DNA from: Bacteroides propionicigenes
GTDB taxonomy: Bacteria; Bacteroidota; Bacteroidia; Bacteroidales; Bacteroidaceae
NCBI RefSeq assembly: GCF_018390535.1
Contig: NZ_JAHBBW010000010.1
Location: forward strand, 1-64,000
Length of the DNA: 64,000 nucleotides
Direction: 5' to 3'
Within the stretch, counting starts at the first letter, position 1. The number at the start of each line of letters is the position of its first letter. Below the pieces are notes generated by a model. That model made no database searches. It worked only from the letters and a program-made list of their open reading frames with translations, and was not told the origin of the DNA. The position numbers were made by a program, and so were the translations under genes. This document shows, piece by piece, positions 1 to 7,997 of the stretch.

Positions 1-118
1 TGATTATTTTTTTGCAACACTAAGTTAAGTGAATCCTCTGACATGGCAAAATCCTGAGCAACTTTTTGTTGCTCAGGTACTTAAAAAAAATATTTTATAA
101 TAGTGTTGCGGAATTAAG
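1..118. mobile_element. possible end of an insertion element inside the fucosidase gene
   Basis: The GH29 reading frame leaves its family at about position 118, and the remaining sequence to base 1 is not fucosidase. This stretch carries a 9-bp inverted repeat (GCAACACTA at 14-22, TAGTGTTGC at 102-110) and a strong hairpin at 53-77. That would fit the terminal part of an insertion sequence or a small non-coding element. No transposase is inside the window and no target duplication can be checked, so the identity is inferred. Confidence 0.35.
53..77. terminator. 10-bp stem hairpin
   Basis: CCTGAGCAAC (53-62) pairs perfectly with GTTGCTCAGG (68-77) around a five-T loop. An A-rich tract follows on the plus strand. 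The truncated fucosidase frame stops inside this hairpin. It could be a transcription terminator of the inserted element. Confidence 0.5.
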
Positions 119-1368
119 GTTAATATCTTTTCTTCCTTTTCATCAAAGGTTCCATCTGCTCTCAACGGAACGCTGAGCAACAAGTTACCATTCTTACTTA
201 CAATGTCAACTAACAGTTTCACAATATCAGCTGCTGATTTATATCGGCTATTCTCATAAATGGATGTATTGTAATGCCACCCTCCAATACATGAGCAAGA
301 CTGCCATGGTTGCTCCATAATCTTATTGGGAGCTCCACGCTCTACATCCCAAACCATGGCTTTACGCTGATTCTCATCCAATATTTTGCTTAACATGACT
401 GCCTCCAATTTCCCTTTGTGAGTAGCAATATTATGATTATAAAAATGAGCGGCAATCTTTAATCCTGCATCACTGATGGGATAAAACGGAGCTACCGTCA
501 CATCAAAATAAATGAGATCAGGATTATAGCGGTTGATAGCATCTACTGTGCGATCATAAAAATTAGTGCAGTATTCTTGTGTTGGCAAACAAGCCCCGTT
601 TCCCCAAGCCCACTGGCTATGAATCATGCCATTCGCCCAACTGCCTTTACTCATCGGATGGTTTTGTGCATATAAATCCTGAGGATCATATCCTTCCCAC
701 CACTTGCCTTTACCGTCTGCCTTAGTCAATGTACCATCATAAGGAATGCCCGCTTTAGGGCCGTTTCTGTCATAGCGTTGAGAGGGCTCATACCAAGTCC
801 AAGCATGATCAGCGTGAAAACTGATTCCAAACGGTAACTCGTACTTGCGCGCAGCTTTCTCCCATTCCGCTAAAATATCACGTTTCGGGCCCATATTTTT
901 TGAATTCCATGGTTGGTATTTACTATCCCACAAATCAAAATTATCGTGATGGTTACCCAAAGCAAAGAAATACTGTGCACCTATCTTTTTATAGAATTCT
1001 ACCAATTTATCCGGATTCCATTTCTCTGCCTTAAATAAAGGTATGATATCTTTAAAGCCAACCTCCGAGGGATGTCCGTAATGCTCTACATGATATTTAT
1101 ACTCCGCTGTTCCTTCCAGATACATAGAACGTGCCATCCAGTCGCCCGAACCTTCCACACACTGTGGCCCCCAATGTGCCCAAATTCCGAATTTTGCATT
1201 TCTAAACCATTCGGGGACTTGATAATTCTGTAGTGAGTTCCATGTAGGTTGAAATTTACCTTTCATCATGGGCTCATTTTTCTCCGATACCGGTACTTGA
1301 TAGTCTTGAGCGGACAATGTCCCTATCGAAAATACTAAGAAAGCTACTAAGAAGACTTTGGTTTTCAT
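73..1368 (-). CDS. alpha-L-fucosidase, GH29, 3'-truncated
   Basis: Secreted or periplasmic GH29 glycosidase that would release terminal L-fucose from glycans. An N-terminal signal peptide ends near SAQ (about residue 20). The catalytic domain is recognisable from WFRNAKFGIWAHWG, through FFALGNHHDNFDLWDS, to NPDLIYFDV, where the Asp fits the GH29 nucleophile. The family signature LLLSVPLRADG near the C-terminus is also present. The protein leaves its family after EKILT and ends with about 14 unrelated residues, at 431 aa. I expect relatives to continue for a C-terminal domain. The catalytic domain is nearly complete, so some activity is possible, but folding without the end is doubtful. It lies next to genes that look like fucose catabolism, which fits its role as a sugar supplier. 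The family call is firm; the truncation is inferred from the lost homology. Confidence 0.85.
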   Translation of the reverse strand: MKTKVFLVAFLVFSIGTLSAQDYQVPVSEKNEPMMKGKFQPTWNSLQNYQVPEWFRNAKFGIWAHWGPQCVEGSGDWMARSMYLEGTAEYKYHVEHYGHPSEVGFKDIIPLFKAEKWNPDKLVEFYKKIGAQYFFALGNHHDNFDLWDSKYQPWNSKNMGPKRDILAEWEKAARKYELPFGISFHADHAWTWYEPSQRYDRNGPKAGIPYDGTLTKADGKGKWWEGYDPQDLYAQNHPMSKGSWANGMIHSQWAWGNGACLPTQEYCTNFYDRTVDAINRYNPDLIYFDVTVAPFYPISDAGLKIAAHFYNHNIATHKGKLEAVMLSKILDENQRKAMVWDVERGAPNKIMEQPWQSCSCIGGWHYNTSIYENSRYKSAADIVKLLVDIVSKNGNLLLSVPLRADGTFDEKEEKILTLIPQHYYKIFFLST

Positions 1369-1675
1369 AGATATAAATATTATTTTTTATTATAATCAAT
1401 ATAATATTAAAAATTTAATTAACATATTGGTTGATTCATGCAGCGCATGCTGCTAAATTACATAATTCTTTGACAAGTTTAGCATTTTTGATAGGCTTTA
1501 TTATGCTAGCTACTGTTAATATAACTCATTGTATATATGTTTTTTAATTAATTATTTAACGAATTGTTTATTTAATATTAGTTATATGTGAATCCGTAGT
1601 TGTTTTTTGATTCGCATTATTAATAGTATTTTTTTTCATGGTAAGTATCTTAATTAAAGGTCTCTTTCTAAGATA
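1369..1675. other. AT-rich intergenic region upstream of the fucosidase
   Basis: This 307-base gap between the mutarotase stop and the fucosidase start has very high AT content and no credible reading frame. It should hold the fucosidase promoter, but I found no clear TAnnTTTG box in the minus direction. Confidence 0.4.
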
Positions 1676-2074
1676 TCAGTATAAATAAAACATCCGTTCC
1701 ATAAGTTTCCACTTTTCAGCGGAACTTGCACCGGGATTACACACTTGGAAAACAGCCATATATTCTTCCCATTCAGCTTGGCGCGGAAGTGTTGCCAAGT
1801 GTTGCATGGCGGTGTCCCAATCAAAATCCAACGGAGTTTCTACAATCATGAATAGCCGGTTGCCGAGGATGTATATCTCCATTTCCAAGATGCCGACTTT
1901 CCGGATGCCCTCCCGAATTTCCGCCCAATGTTCTGTTTCGCTGTGGCGTTTGCGGTATTCGGCTATCATTTCCGGATTATCTTTTAAGTCTAAAGTTTGA
2001 CAATAACGTTTTACGGGCATATCATAGGAACGTACGCGATAACCTTGTTCCTTTGCTGTAATATTGTATTTCAT
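1676..2074 (-). CDS. L-rhamnose/L-fucose mutarotase family protein
   Basis: A 132-residue member of the RhaM-type mutarotase family (Pfam PF05336), about the usual length plus a short N-terminal extension. Members interconvert the alpha and beta anomers of 6-deoxyhexoses. Family features seen are YCQTLDLKDNPEMIAEYRKRH at residues 24-44, a central GILEMEIYILGNRLFMIVE and a closing EWKLMERMFYL-like end. In this context it most likely feeds the correct anomer of L-fucose to the dehydrogenase encoded at 5425-6357. C. jejuni has a protein of the same family in its fucose locus. It follows the dehydrogenase gene by about 97 bases with a terminator between them, so its expression may be by read-through or from its own promoter. 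Family is clear; the exact sugar is inferred. Confidence 0.85.
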   Translation of the reverse strand: MKYNITAKEQGYRVRSYDMPVKRYCQTLDLKDNPEMIAEYRKRHSETEHWAEIREGIRKVGILEMEIYILGNRLFMIVETPLDFDWDTAMQHLATLPRQAEWEEYMAVFQVCNPGASSAEKWKLMERMFYLY

Positions 2075-2110
2075 AGTATCAAATTAATTATATAGTATTG
2101 AACTAAAAAA

Positions 2111-2159
2111 ATCCCCTGATTTACATCTATCTTTATGAAGGAATGGCAAATCAGGGGAT
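2111..2159 (-). terminator. rho-independent terminator inside the sugar cluster
   Basis: On the minus strand a 12-bp stem (ATCCCCTGATTT/AAATCAGGGGAT, arms 2148-2159 and 2111-2122) is followed directly by a run of T. It separates the Zn-dehydrogenase from the mutarotase gene and would end most transcripts coming from 6357. Confidence 0.75.
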
Positions 2160-2170
2160 AAACACAAGAA

Positions 2171-3187
2171 CTAAAATTCTACTAAAATTCGGAATACCTT
2201 TCCCGGATTTGCAGCCCATTCTTCCATAGCGTTCAAAGCTGTTTCCGGAGTTGCAATCCTGGAAATAAGTTCTTCTATCGGGCAGTTTCCCGATTTCATG
2301 TAGTTGATTACCGCACGGAAGTCTGCCGGCAATGCATTGCGCGAACCGCGTATATCAATCTCTTTCTGAACAAAATATTTAGTCTGGAAAGACACTTCGC
2401 TTTTGGCATAGCCTATACAGACAACCCGTCCGGTGAACCCGACCTCATTCACAGCCATTACGTACGTAACCGGGCTGCCGACAGCCTCTATGACAGCATC
2501 CGCACCAAATCCGTCCGTTATTTCCAACATACGTTCGTGCACATTCTCCGTTTTGGAATTAATGACATAAGCCGCTCCTACCTTTTTTGCCAATTCCAGT
2601 TTCTCGTCGTCCAAATCGACTGCGATAACTTTTGCCCCTCTCAGTGCTGCGCGGACAATAGCGCCGATACCAATCATACCGCAACCGATGACCATGACAT
2701 ATTCATTGTCATTGATTTGTCCTCTGGACACTGCATGGAAACCTACGCTCATCGGTTCTATCAAAGCGCAATCGCGGGGTGTGATATCACCTGCCGGAAT
2801 AATTTTGGTCCAAGGCAACACGGCATATTCACACATTACCCCGTTGCGTTGTACCCCTAAAGTCTCGTTATGCTCACAGGCGTTGACGCGTCCCGAACGG
2901 CAGGATGCGCATTTACCGCAATTGGTATAAGGATTCAGGGTTACGTTCATGCCTTCTTTCAATTCCGCGGGTACGTCCGGACCTGTTTCTTCGATGACTG
3001 CACCCACCTCATGTCCCGGAATAACGGGAAGTTTCACCATTGGATTGCGTCCGGCGAATGTATTCAAATCGGAACCGCAAAAACCTACATATTTTATTTT
3101 CACTAATACTTCTCCGGCACCTGCCACCGGCTTTTCTACATCAACCACCCTCATCTTGGAAGGGGCTGTAATCTGGACTGCTTTCAT
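2171..3187 (-). CDS. zinc-binding dehydrogenase (MDR family)
   Basis: Medium-chain, NAD(P)-dependent sugar/polyol dehydrogenase of the sorbitol/threonine dehydrogenase type. The catalytic zinc ligands are C37, H59 and E60 (GHE), and the structural zinc is held by C90, C93, C96 and C104. The Rossmann motif VIGCGMIG follows near residue 170. I chose the start at 3187 (MKAVQI), the family's usual beginning. An in-frame ATG nine codons upstream at 3214 touches the permease stop. It is the last gene before the terminator at 2111-2159, with 27 bases to the permease gene. In the cluster it probably oxidises a hydroxyl of the deoxy-aldonate made by the reductase and lactonase, but the substrate cannot be read from sequence. 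Confidence 0.88.
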   Translation of the reverse strand: MKAVQITAPSKMRVVDVEKPVAGAGEVLVKIKYVGFCGSDLNTFAGRNPMVKLPVIPGHEVGAVIEETGPDVPAELKEGMNVTLNPYTNCGKCASCRSGRVNACEHNETLGVQRNGVMCEYAVLPWTKIIPAGDITPRDCALIEPMSVGFHAVSRGQINDNEYVMVIGCGMIGIGAIVRAALRGAKVIAVDLDDEKLELAKKVGAAYVINSKTENVHERMLEITDGFGADAVIEAVGSPVTYVMAVNEVGFTGRVVCIGYAKSEVSFQTKYFVQKEIDIRGSRNALPADFRAVINYMKSGNCPIEELISRIATPETALNAMEEWAANPGKVFRILVEF

Positions 3188-3214
3188 TTTTATTGTATAG
3201 TAATAATTAGACAT

Positions 3215-4474
3215 TTAATCAATGACTTTGTATTTCTTCCAACCGTAGTATGCACAGAAGAGGAAGCAAAGCATAGGGATGATATAGGCTATGTGATATA
3301 TATCTTCGTTTACGTGCATAAAGTAGGCTGTCAATTGGGGAAGACAGGCGTTGCCGACGATAGACATTACTAAAAAAGCGGAACCGCTTTTGGTTTGGCT
3401 GCCCAGTCCGGTCAGTGCCAGCGAGAACTGTGTGGGGTACATGATGGACATAAAGAAAGAGATGAGCAACATGGCATACAGCCCTACCGTACCTCCGAAA
3501 ATGACTACCACTCCACATAACACAATATTGATTATAGCGTATACCGCCAACATATCCTGCGGACGGAATTTCACCATGAGTCCCGTTCCTATCCAACGTC
3601 CCAGCAAGAAGGCGAGCATATAAAGGCCGAAAAATGTAGTGGCCGTATCTTCTGCCAAACCGGCATATGAACAGCAATAGACAAGGAAAAGACTGTTGAT
3701 GGCTGTCTGCCCGCCATTATAGAAGAACTGTGCTATAACTCCCCAGCGTAGATGCGAGTGTTTCAGTACTCCGAAGTCTATCAGCTTTTCCTTGGGTACA
3801 GCGGCATCGGGTTGCGTTTCTTCGTCACCTATCTTAGGTAATTTGGAGAATACAAATACTACGGCTATGGCAACTAATAATAAGGCGAGTACCAGATAGG
3901 GGAATTTCATGGCATCCGTTTCCACCTGTATGTATGCCTGCCAACCACCCGGATAGTCCGTTGGAAGGGTTTCTCGTGTATAATGCGTGCCGCTGAGAAT
4001 CAGTTTACTTAGGAACATTGCAGAAATGAACGCTCCGAGACCGTTGAATGATTGTGCCAGATTCAGACGGCGAGGTGCTGTTTGGGGGTCTCCCAGTGCA
4101 GTTACATACGGGTTGGCGGCTGTTTCGAGGAAGCACATACCGGTAGCGATGATAAAGAAGATACACAGATAGGCCCAGTATTCTTTCAACATGGCTGCCG
4201 GAAAGAACAGCAATCCGCCGCTTGCTGCCAGAAGTAATCCGAATATGATGCCGGCCTTGTAGCTGTATTTTTTCATAAACATGGCTATCGGTATAGGGAA
4301 TATGAAATAGGCCAGCCAATAGGCAGTTTCGGTGAATGATGCTTCAAACGTGTTCAGTTCGCAGGTTTTCATCAGTTGCCGAATCATGGTAGGCAATAGG
4401 TTACTGCTGATGGCCCATAAAAAGAAAAGGCTGAAAACCAGTGTAAGGGGAACAATGTATTTATTTTTTTTCAT
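3215..4474 (-). CDS. fucP: L-fucose:proton symporter family permease (MFS)
   Basis: Inner-membrane MFS transporter of the FucP family, 419 aa with about 12 hydrophobic segments. It carries the FucP hallmarks FFLW near residues 17-20, MKKYSYKAGI at 67-76 and CFLETAANP with E117, which matches the essential Glu135 of E. coli FucP. From memory of the E. coli protein, its other key acid, Asp46 in NNLND, aligns here with P28 in SSNLLPT. The proton-coupling or sugar-binding site therefore differs, and the substrate may be a related sugar instead of L-fucose. It sits 14 bases after the amidohydrolase gene in the same operon. Family is certain; substrate is not. Confidence 0.85.
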   Translation of the reverse strand: MKKNKYIVPLTLVFSLFFLWAISSNLLPTMIRQLMKTCELNTFEASFTETAYWLAYFIFPIPIAMFMKKYSYKAGIIFGLLLAASGGLLFFPAAMLKEYWAYLCIFFIIATGMCFLETAANPYVTALGDPQTAPRRLNLAQSFNGLGAFISAMFLSKLILSGTHYTRETLPTDYPGGWQAYIQVETDAMKFPYLVLALLLVAIAVVFVFSKLPKIGDEETQPDAAVPKEKLIDFGVLKHSHLRWGVIAQFFYNGGQTAINSLFLVYCCSYAGLAEDTATTFFGLYMLAFLLGRWIGTGLMVKFRPQDMLAVYAIINIVLCGVVVIFGGTVGLYAMLLISFFMSIMYPTQFSLALTGLGSQTKSGSAFLVMSIVGNACLPQLTAYFMHVNEDIYHIAYIIPMLCFLFCAYYGWKKYKVID

Positions 4475-4488
4475 GGTATTTTTCTTGT

Positions 4489-5412
4489 TTATTCGGACAT
4501 ATTCTTGATATAAGGCAGAACGGGGAGTTGGCTGAACCCGTAAAAGTTACGGGCATTTTCCCCTAAGAAAAGGGCTTTTTCCGCTTCTGTCAGCTCAGAG
4601 GACTTCGTTATGAAGTCATAAGACATCTTGTAGGTGATGGCGGTAATCGTGCGCGGATAATCCGACCCCCACATCAGTTTCTCCATTCCTACCAAATCTG
4701 CGGCTTCACGGATAGCTTTTACCGCTCCTTTAAAAGGGTAGAATTCTTCGTTGAAGAGCCAGGTGATACCGCCCGATTCAATCATTACATTGGGATGGCG
4801 CGCCAATAGAATCTGCTGTTTCCATTCGGGCAGGGTCACCATACCGAAATGTCCTATCGCAATCTTCAAGCGGGGATACCGGTCGATAATCTCTTCCATC
4901 TCGGCAATCTGGGTACTTCCTTCCGCCAAGTCTATGGACAAGATAATATTCCGTTCTTCCATTAACCGGAACATTTGCATCATCTCTTCACAATTCAGCA
5001 TCACGCGTCCTTCCTTCAGCAACAGACGATGTGCGGGAATCTTAATGGCTTTGAACCCGCTGTCTATCAGCTGTTCGGCTTGCTTTAAGTATCCGGGCTT
5101 GCGGAATTCACACATTCCGCAAACAAAGAAACGGTCGGGATAACGGGTAGTGACTTCTTTCAGGTATTCATTCTGTATGCCGTCGATGAACTCTTGCGTG
5201 ATTACTGCGGCGGATACTTGTGCATAGTCCATATTCGATAGGAAAACCTCGGCACTGTTCACTCCGTCCACCATGAAAGGCGGAACCATCTGGCGTATTT
5301 CGCCCATGAATAAAGAACGTCCGTTCTCCAGTGTCCGTATAGGAAGGCCGTCTACTGTCGTGTCCTGACGCAGCCACAGGTGGGCATGTGCATCAATAAT
5401 TGTGTAGTCCAT
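4489..5412 (-). CDS. metal-dependent amidohydrolase, probable sugar lactonase
   Basis: TIM-barrel hydrolase of the amidohydrolase_2 family (Pfam PF04909), 307 aa, cytoplasmic. Visible metal and active-site residues are H9 and H11 (DAHAH), H178 (IGHFG) and D251 (WGSDYPRT), all in the usual order. The family contains L-fucono-1,5-lactonase and related sugar lactonases. Because the neighbouring aldo/keto reductase would make a lactone from an L-sugar, lactone hydrolysis is the best guess. C. jejuni also has an amidohydrolase in its fucose locus. It is 12 bases after the reductase gene and 14 before the permease gene, so it is co-transcribed with both. Confidence 0.82.
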   Translation of the reverse strand: MDYTIIDAHAHLWLRQDTTVDGLPIRTLENGRSLFMGEIRQMVPPFMVDGVNSAEVFLSNMDYAQVSAAVITQEFIDGIQNEYLKEVTTRYPDRFFVCGMCEFRKPGYLKQAEQLIDSGFKAIKIPAHRLLLKEGRVMLNCEEMMQMFRLMEERNIILSIDLAEGSTQIAEMEEIIDRYPRLKIAIGHFGMVTLPEWKQQILLARHPNVMIESGGITWLFNEEFYPFKGAVKAIREAADLVGMEKLMWGSDYPRTITAITYKMSYDFITKSSELTEAEKALFLGENARNFYGFSQLPVLPYIKNMSE

Positions 5413-5424
5413 AAGAAACCGGTA

Positions 5425-6357
5425 TTAAGAATTTGCCCAGCTGACGCGTTGTTGATCTCCGATAATCGTTTTGACTTCACGTGCCAGTTCTTCGTCCATC
5501 GGAGCCTCGATAAATTCGATATTGTTCTTTACATTTTGAGGGTTGGCGGTACTGAATAAGGTAGTGGCAATGCGTGGGTTGCTGACGGAGAATTGCATGG
5601 CAAGCTTTTCTATCGGATAGTTCTTGGTCTTGCAATGCAGCATGGCTTTCCGGCAGGCGGCGGCCAACGATTCGGGAGCCGGATGCCAGGCGGGGGCTCC
5701 GCGTTCTGTCAGCAAGCCCATGGATAGTGGAGAAGCGTTGATTATACCGATTCCTTTTTCTTCAAAATAATCCAGAAAGTCTGCCAGTTTATCATCGCAA
5801 AGGCAATAATGGCAGAAGTTGAGTATGGATTCCACCGTTCCTGCAGGTGAGTGGTCGATAACCCATTTCAGATTTTCCAACTGCAAGTCCGTGATACCGA
5901 CATGCCCTACAACACCTTTTTCGCGCAGTTCCACCAGTGCCGGCAGAGTTTCGTTGACAACTTGGTTCAGATCGGCAAATTCTATGTCGTGCACATTTAT
6001 CAAATCAATGAAATCTATGTTCAGCCGTTCCATGCTTTCGTATACGCTTTCCGTTGCACGTTTGGCAGAATAGTCCCAGGTATTGACTCCGTCTTTTCCG
6101 TAGCGCCCTACTTTGGTTGAGAGATAGTAACGGTCGCGCGGGATGTCTTTCAGTGCTTTCCCCAAAACGGTTTCGGCTTTGTAGTGCCCGTAGTAGGGCG
6201 ATACGTCAATAAAGTTGATTCCTGATTCGATAGCGGTGAATACGGATGTGATACCTTCTTTTTCTTTGATGTTGTGGAAAACCCCTCCCAAAGAAGAAGC
6301 TCCGAAACTAAGGGAAGAAACCTTCATCCCTGTTTTTCCAATTTCATGGTATTGCAT
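5425..6357 (-). CDS. aldo/keto reductase, probable L-fucose/L-galactose dehydrogenase
   Basis: Cytoplasmic NAD(P)-dependent oxidoreductase of 310 aa. The aldo/keto reductase tetrad is complete: D51, Y56, K82 and H123. The N-terminal TGMKVSSLSFGASSLGG and the overall arrangement resemble the L-galactose dehydrogenase / D-threo-aldose dehydrogenase branch, which oxidises C1 of L-sugars to lactones. L-fucose is 6-deoxy-L-galactose, so it is a natural substrate. It is the first gene of the minus-strand operon and diverges from the LacI-type regulator across a 170-base gap holding a palindrome. Assignment to the family is firm; the substrate is inferred from the cluster. Confidence 0.85.
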   Translation of the reverse strand: MQYHEIGKTGMKVSSLSFGASSLGGVFHNIKEKEGITSVFTAIESGINFIDVSPYYGHYKAETVLGKALKDIPRDRYYLSTKVGRYGKDGVNTWDYSAKRATESVYESMERLNIDFIDLINVHDIEFADLNQVVNETLPALVELREKGVVGHVGITDLQLENLKWVIDHSPAGTVESILNFCHYCLCDDKLADFLDYFEEKGIGIINASPLSMGLLTERGAPAWHPAPESLAAACRKAMLHCKTKNYPIEKLAMQFSVSNPRIATTLFSTANPQNVKNNIEFIEAPMDEELAREVKTIIGDQQRVSWANS

Positions 6358-6382
6358 AACTTTGTGTTTTAAGATTATGCGA

Positions 6383-6390
6383 CAAATGTA
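6383..6390 (-). promoter_or_regulatory. -7 box of the sugar operon
   Basis: The minus strand reads TACATTTG, matching the Bacteroidetes TAnnTTTG -7 element, 25 bases upstream of the reductase start codon. I see no good -33 TTTG at 19-21 bases spacing, which is compatible with an activated promoter. Confidence 0.45.
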
Positions 6391-6434
6391 TGCAGCAAAT
6401 GGGTCGGGTAACTCTTACATGATTCTGAAAAAGC

Positions 6435-6450
6435 ACGTAACGGTTTACGT
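6435..6450. promoter_or_regulatory. candidate LacI-family operator
   Basis: ACGTAA-CGGT-TTACGT is a 16-bp inverted repeat with 6-bp arms and a CG-containing centre, the style of site bound by LacI-family proteins. It lies in the divergent region between the reductase and the regulator genes and could control both. Confidence 0.5.
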
Positions 6451-6527
6451 AAGAAATGTTTTTTAGAATACATTTATTTGCGGGAAATGTGTTTTCTTTG
6501 TAGAGCAAACCTAATGACAATCTTTGA

Positions 6528-7544
6528 ATGGAACACAAAAAACATACTTCACTGAAAGATATTGCCGGAATTCTTGGAGTTTCCATTCCAACTGTATCAA
6601 GAGCCCTGAAAGACAGTCCGGAGATTAGCCGTGAACTTTGTGCGAAAGCTAAAAAATTAGCAAAGGAGATGAACTATCGTCCCAATCCTTTTGCCATGAG
6701 TCTCCGCAGGAATGCTCCGCGCATCATCGGGGTGATTGTTCCTGATATTGTAACTCATTTCTTTTCTTCTATTCTGAGCGGCATCGAAGATACGGCGGTA
6801 GCCAATGGATATTTTGTGATTATCACTACTTCACATGAATCTTACGAACACGAAAAAAGAAGTATTGAAAATCTTGTAAATATGCGTGTAGAGGGTATTA
6901 TAGCCTGCCTTTCTCAGGAAACAACCGATTATCACCATTTCACAAGCCTGTCCGATATCAATATGCCTGTTGTACTGTTCGACCGTGTTTGTCTGCCGGA
7001 ACTGTTTTCTACCGTAGTTGCGGACGGAGCTTGTTCGGCTCAGAAGGCTACGCAACATTTACTGGACAATGGAAGCAAACGGGTTGCTTTTATTGGGGGG
7101 GCCAATCATCTGGATATAGTGAAACGGAGGAAGCATGGTTATTTGGAAGCGTTGCGTGAGAATAGGATTCCTATAGAAAGAGAATTGGTCGTATGCCGTA
7201 AGATTGATTATGAGGAAGGCAAAATAGCAACGGAAACATTACTGTCCCTCCCTGAGCCTCCCGATGCCATTCTTGCCATGAATGATACGCTGGCATTCGC
7301 TGCAATGGAAGTTATCAAAGGGCACGGGCTCCGTATTCCGCAGGATGTAGCCCTTATAGGATATACGGATGAACGGCATGCCAATTATGTAGAGCCCAAA
7401 CTGTCGGCTATATCTCATCAGACATACTTGATGGGGGAAACAGCCTGCCGTTTGTTGATAGAACAAATAAAAGGGGATAAAACTATCAAACAAGTAGTTA
7501 TTCCTACCCATTTGCAAATCAGGGAAAGTAGTATAAAAGAGTAA
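6528..7544 (+). CDS. LacI-family transcriptional regulator
   Basis: A 338-residue DNA-binding regulator. The N-terminal helix-turn-helix TSLKDIAGILGVSIPTVSRAL lies at residues 7-27, followed by the hinge region and a periplasmic-binding-protein-like sensor domain (IIGVIVPDI onward). It is divergent from the five-gene sugar operon, so it probably senses the sugar or an intermediate and represses or activates that operon through the palindrome at 6435-6450. It may also autoregulate. A run of seven G at about 7095-7101 lies in the coding region; the frame is intact here. It converges on the Fur-family gene with only 10 bases between stops. Confidence 0.92.
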   Translation: MEHKKHTSLKDIAGILGVSIPTVSRALKDSPEISRELCAKAKKLAKEMNYRPNPFAMSLRRNAPRIIGVIVPDIVTHFFSSILSGIEDTAVANGYFVIITTSHESYEHEKRSIENLVNMRVEGIIACLSQETTDYHHFTSLSDINMPVVLFDRVCLPELFSTVVADGACSAQKATQHLLDNGSKRVAFIGGANHLDIVKRRKHGYLEALRENRIPIERELVVCRKIDYEEGKIATETLLSLPEPPDAILAMNDTLAFAAMEVIKGHGLRIPQDVALIGYTDERHANYVEPKLSAISHQTYLMGETACRLLIEQIKGDKTIKQVVIPTHLQIRESSIKE

Positions 7545-7554
7545 TGCGATTAAT

Positions 7555-7983
7555 CTACTTTTTGTTTTTTGCCGCACATTCCGGGCAAAGCCCTTTCAGT
7601 ACATAGTTGATGCTGTTAAGGGTAAATCCTTCCGGAACTTGTACTACCGGGGTAGGAATATTCTTGAAACAAAATGTCTTGTTGCATTCCTCACAATGAA
7701 AATGAGTATGAAGGTCGTTGACTTCGCAAGAGCAACTTGCACTGCATACCGCATATTTAAAAGAGCCTGTTCCGTCATCAATGCTGTGTATCAGGTGATG
7801 GGAGAGGAAAAGGGTGATGGTGCGGAAGATAGAAGATTTATCAACCGTATCCAGCATATTTTCCAAATCGAGCAAAGAGACGGAACGGCCTGCCTTTAGC
7901 ATAGCTTGTAATACCAAGATACGTATGGCGGTAGGTTGTATTTCTCTTTTTGCCAACAGGTCTAAATAATCCTTTTCTGTCAT
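7555..7983 (-). CDS. Fur-family metal-responsive repressor
   Basis: A 142-residue winged-helix regulator. The DNA-binding half contains QPTAIRILVLQAMLKAG and DKSSIFRTITLF. The C-terminal half is metal-binding, with HTHFHCEECNKTFCF and a closing LCPECAA, the two CxxC pairs typical of the structural zinc of Fur/Zur/PerR proteins. The start at 7983 (MTEKDY) is preferred over an upstream in-frame start that would add 32 residues lying within the ATPase gene. It lies 14 bases downstream of the metal ATPase gene, so the two form one operon and the regulator probably controls the pump. Zinc is the likely signal but this is inferred. Confidence 0.88.
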   Translation of the reverse strand: MTEKDYLDLLAKREIQPTAIRILVLQAMLKAGRSVSLLDLENMLDTVDKSSIFRTITLFLSHHLIHSIDDGTGSFKYAVCSASCSCEVNDLHTHFHCEECNKTFCFKNIPTPVVQVPEGFTLNSINYVLKGLCPECAAKNKK

Positions 7984-7997
7984 AAGATTCAGCCTTT

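Noticed and set aside
7095..7101. Run of seven G in the LacI gene as a slippage switch
   Set aside because: The frame is intact and the protein conserved across it; seven G alone is weak evidence.
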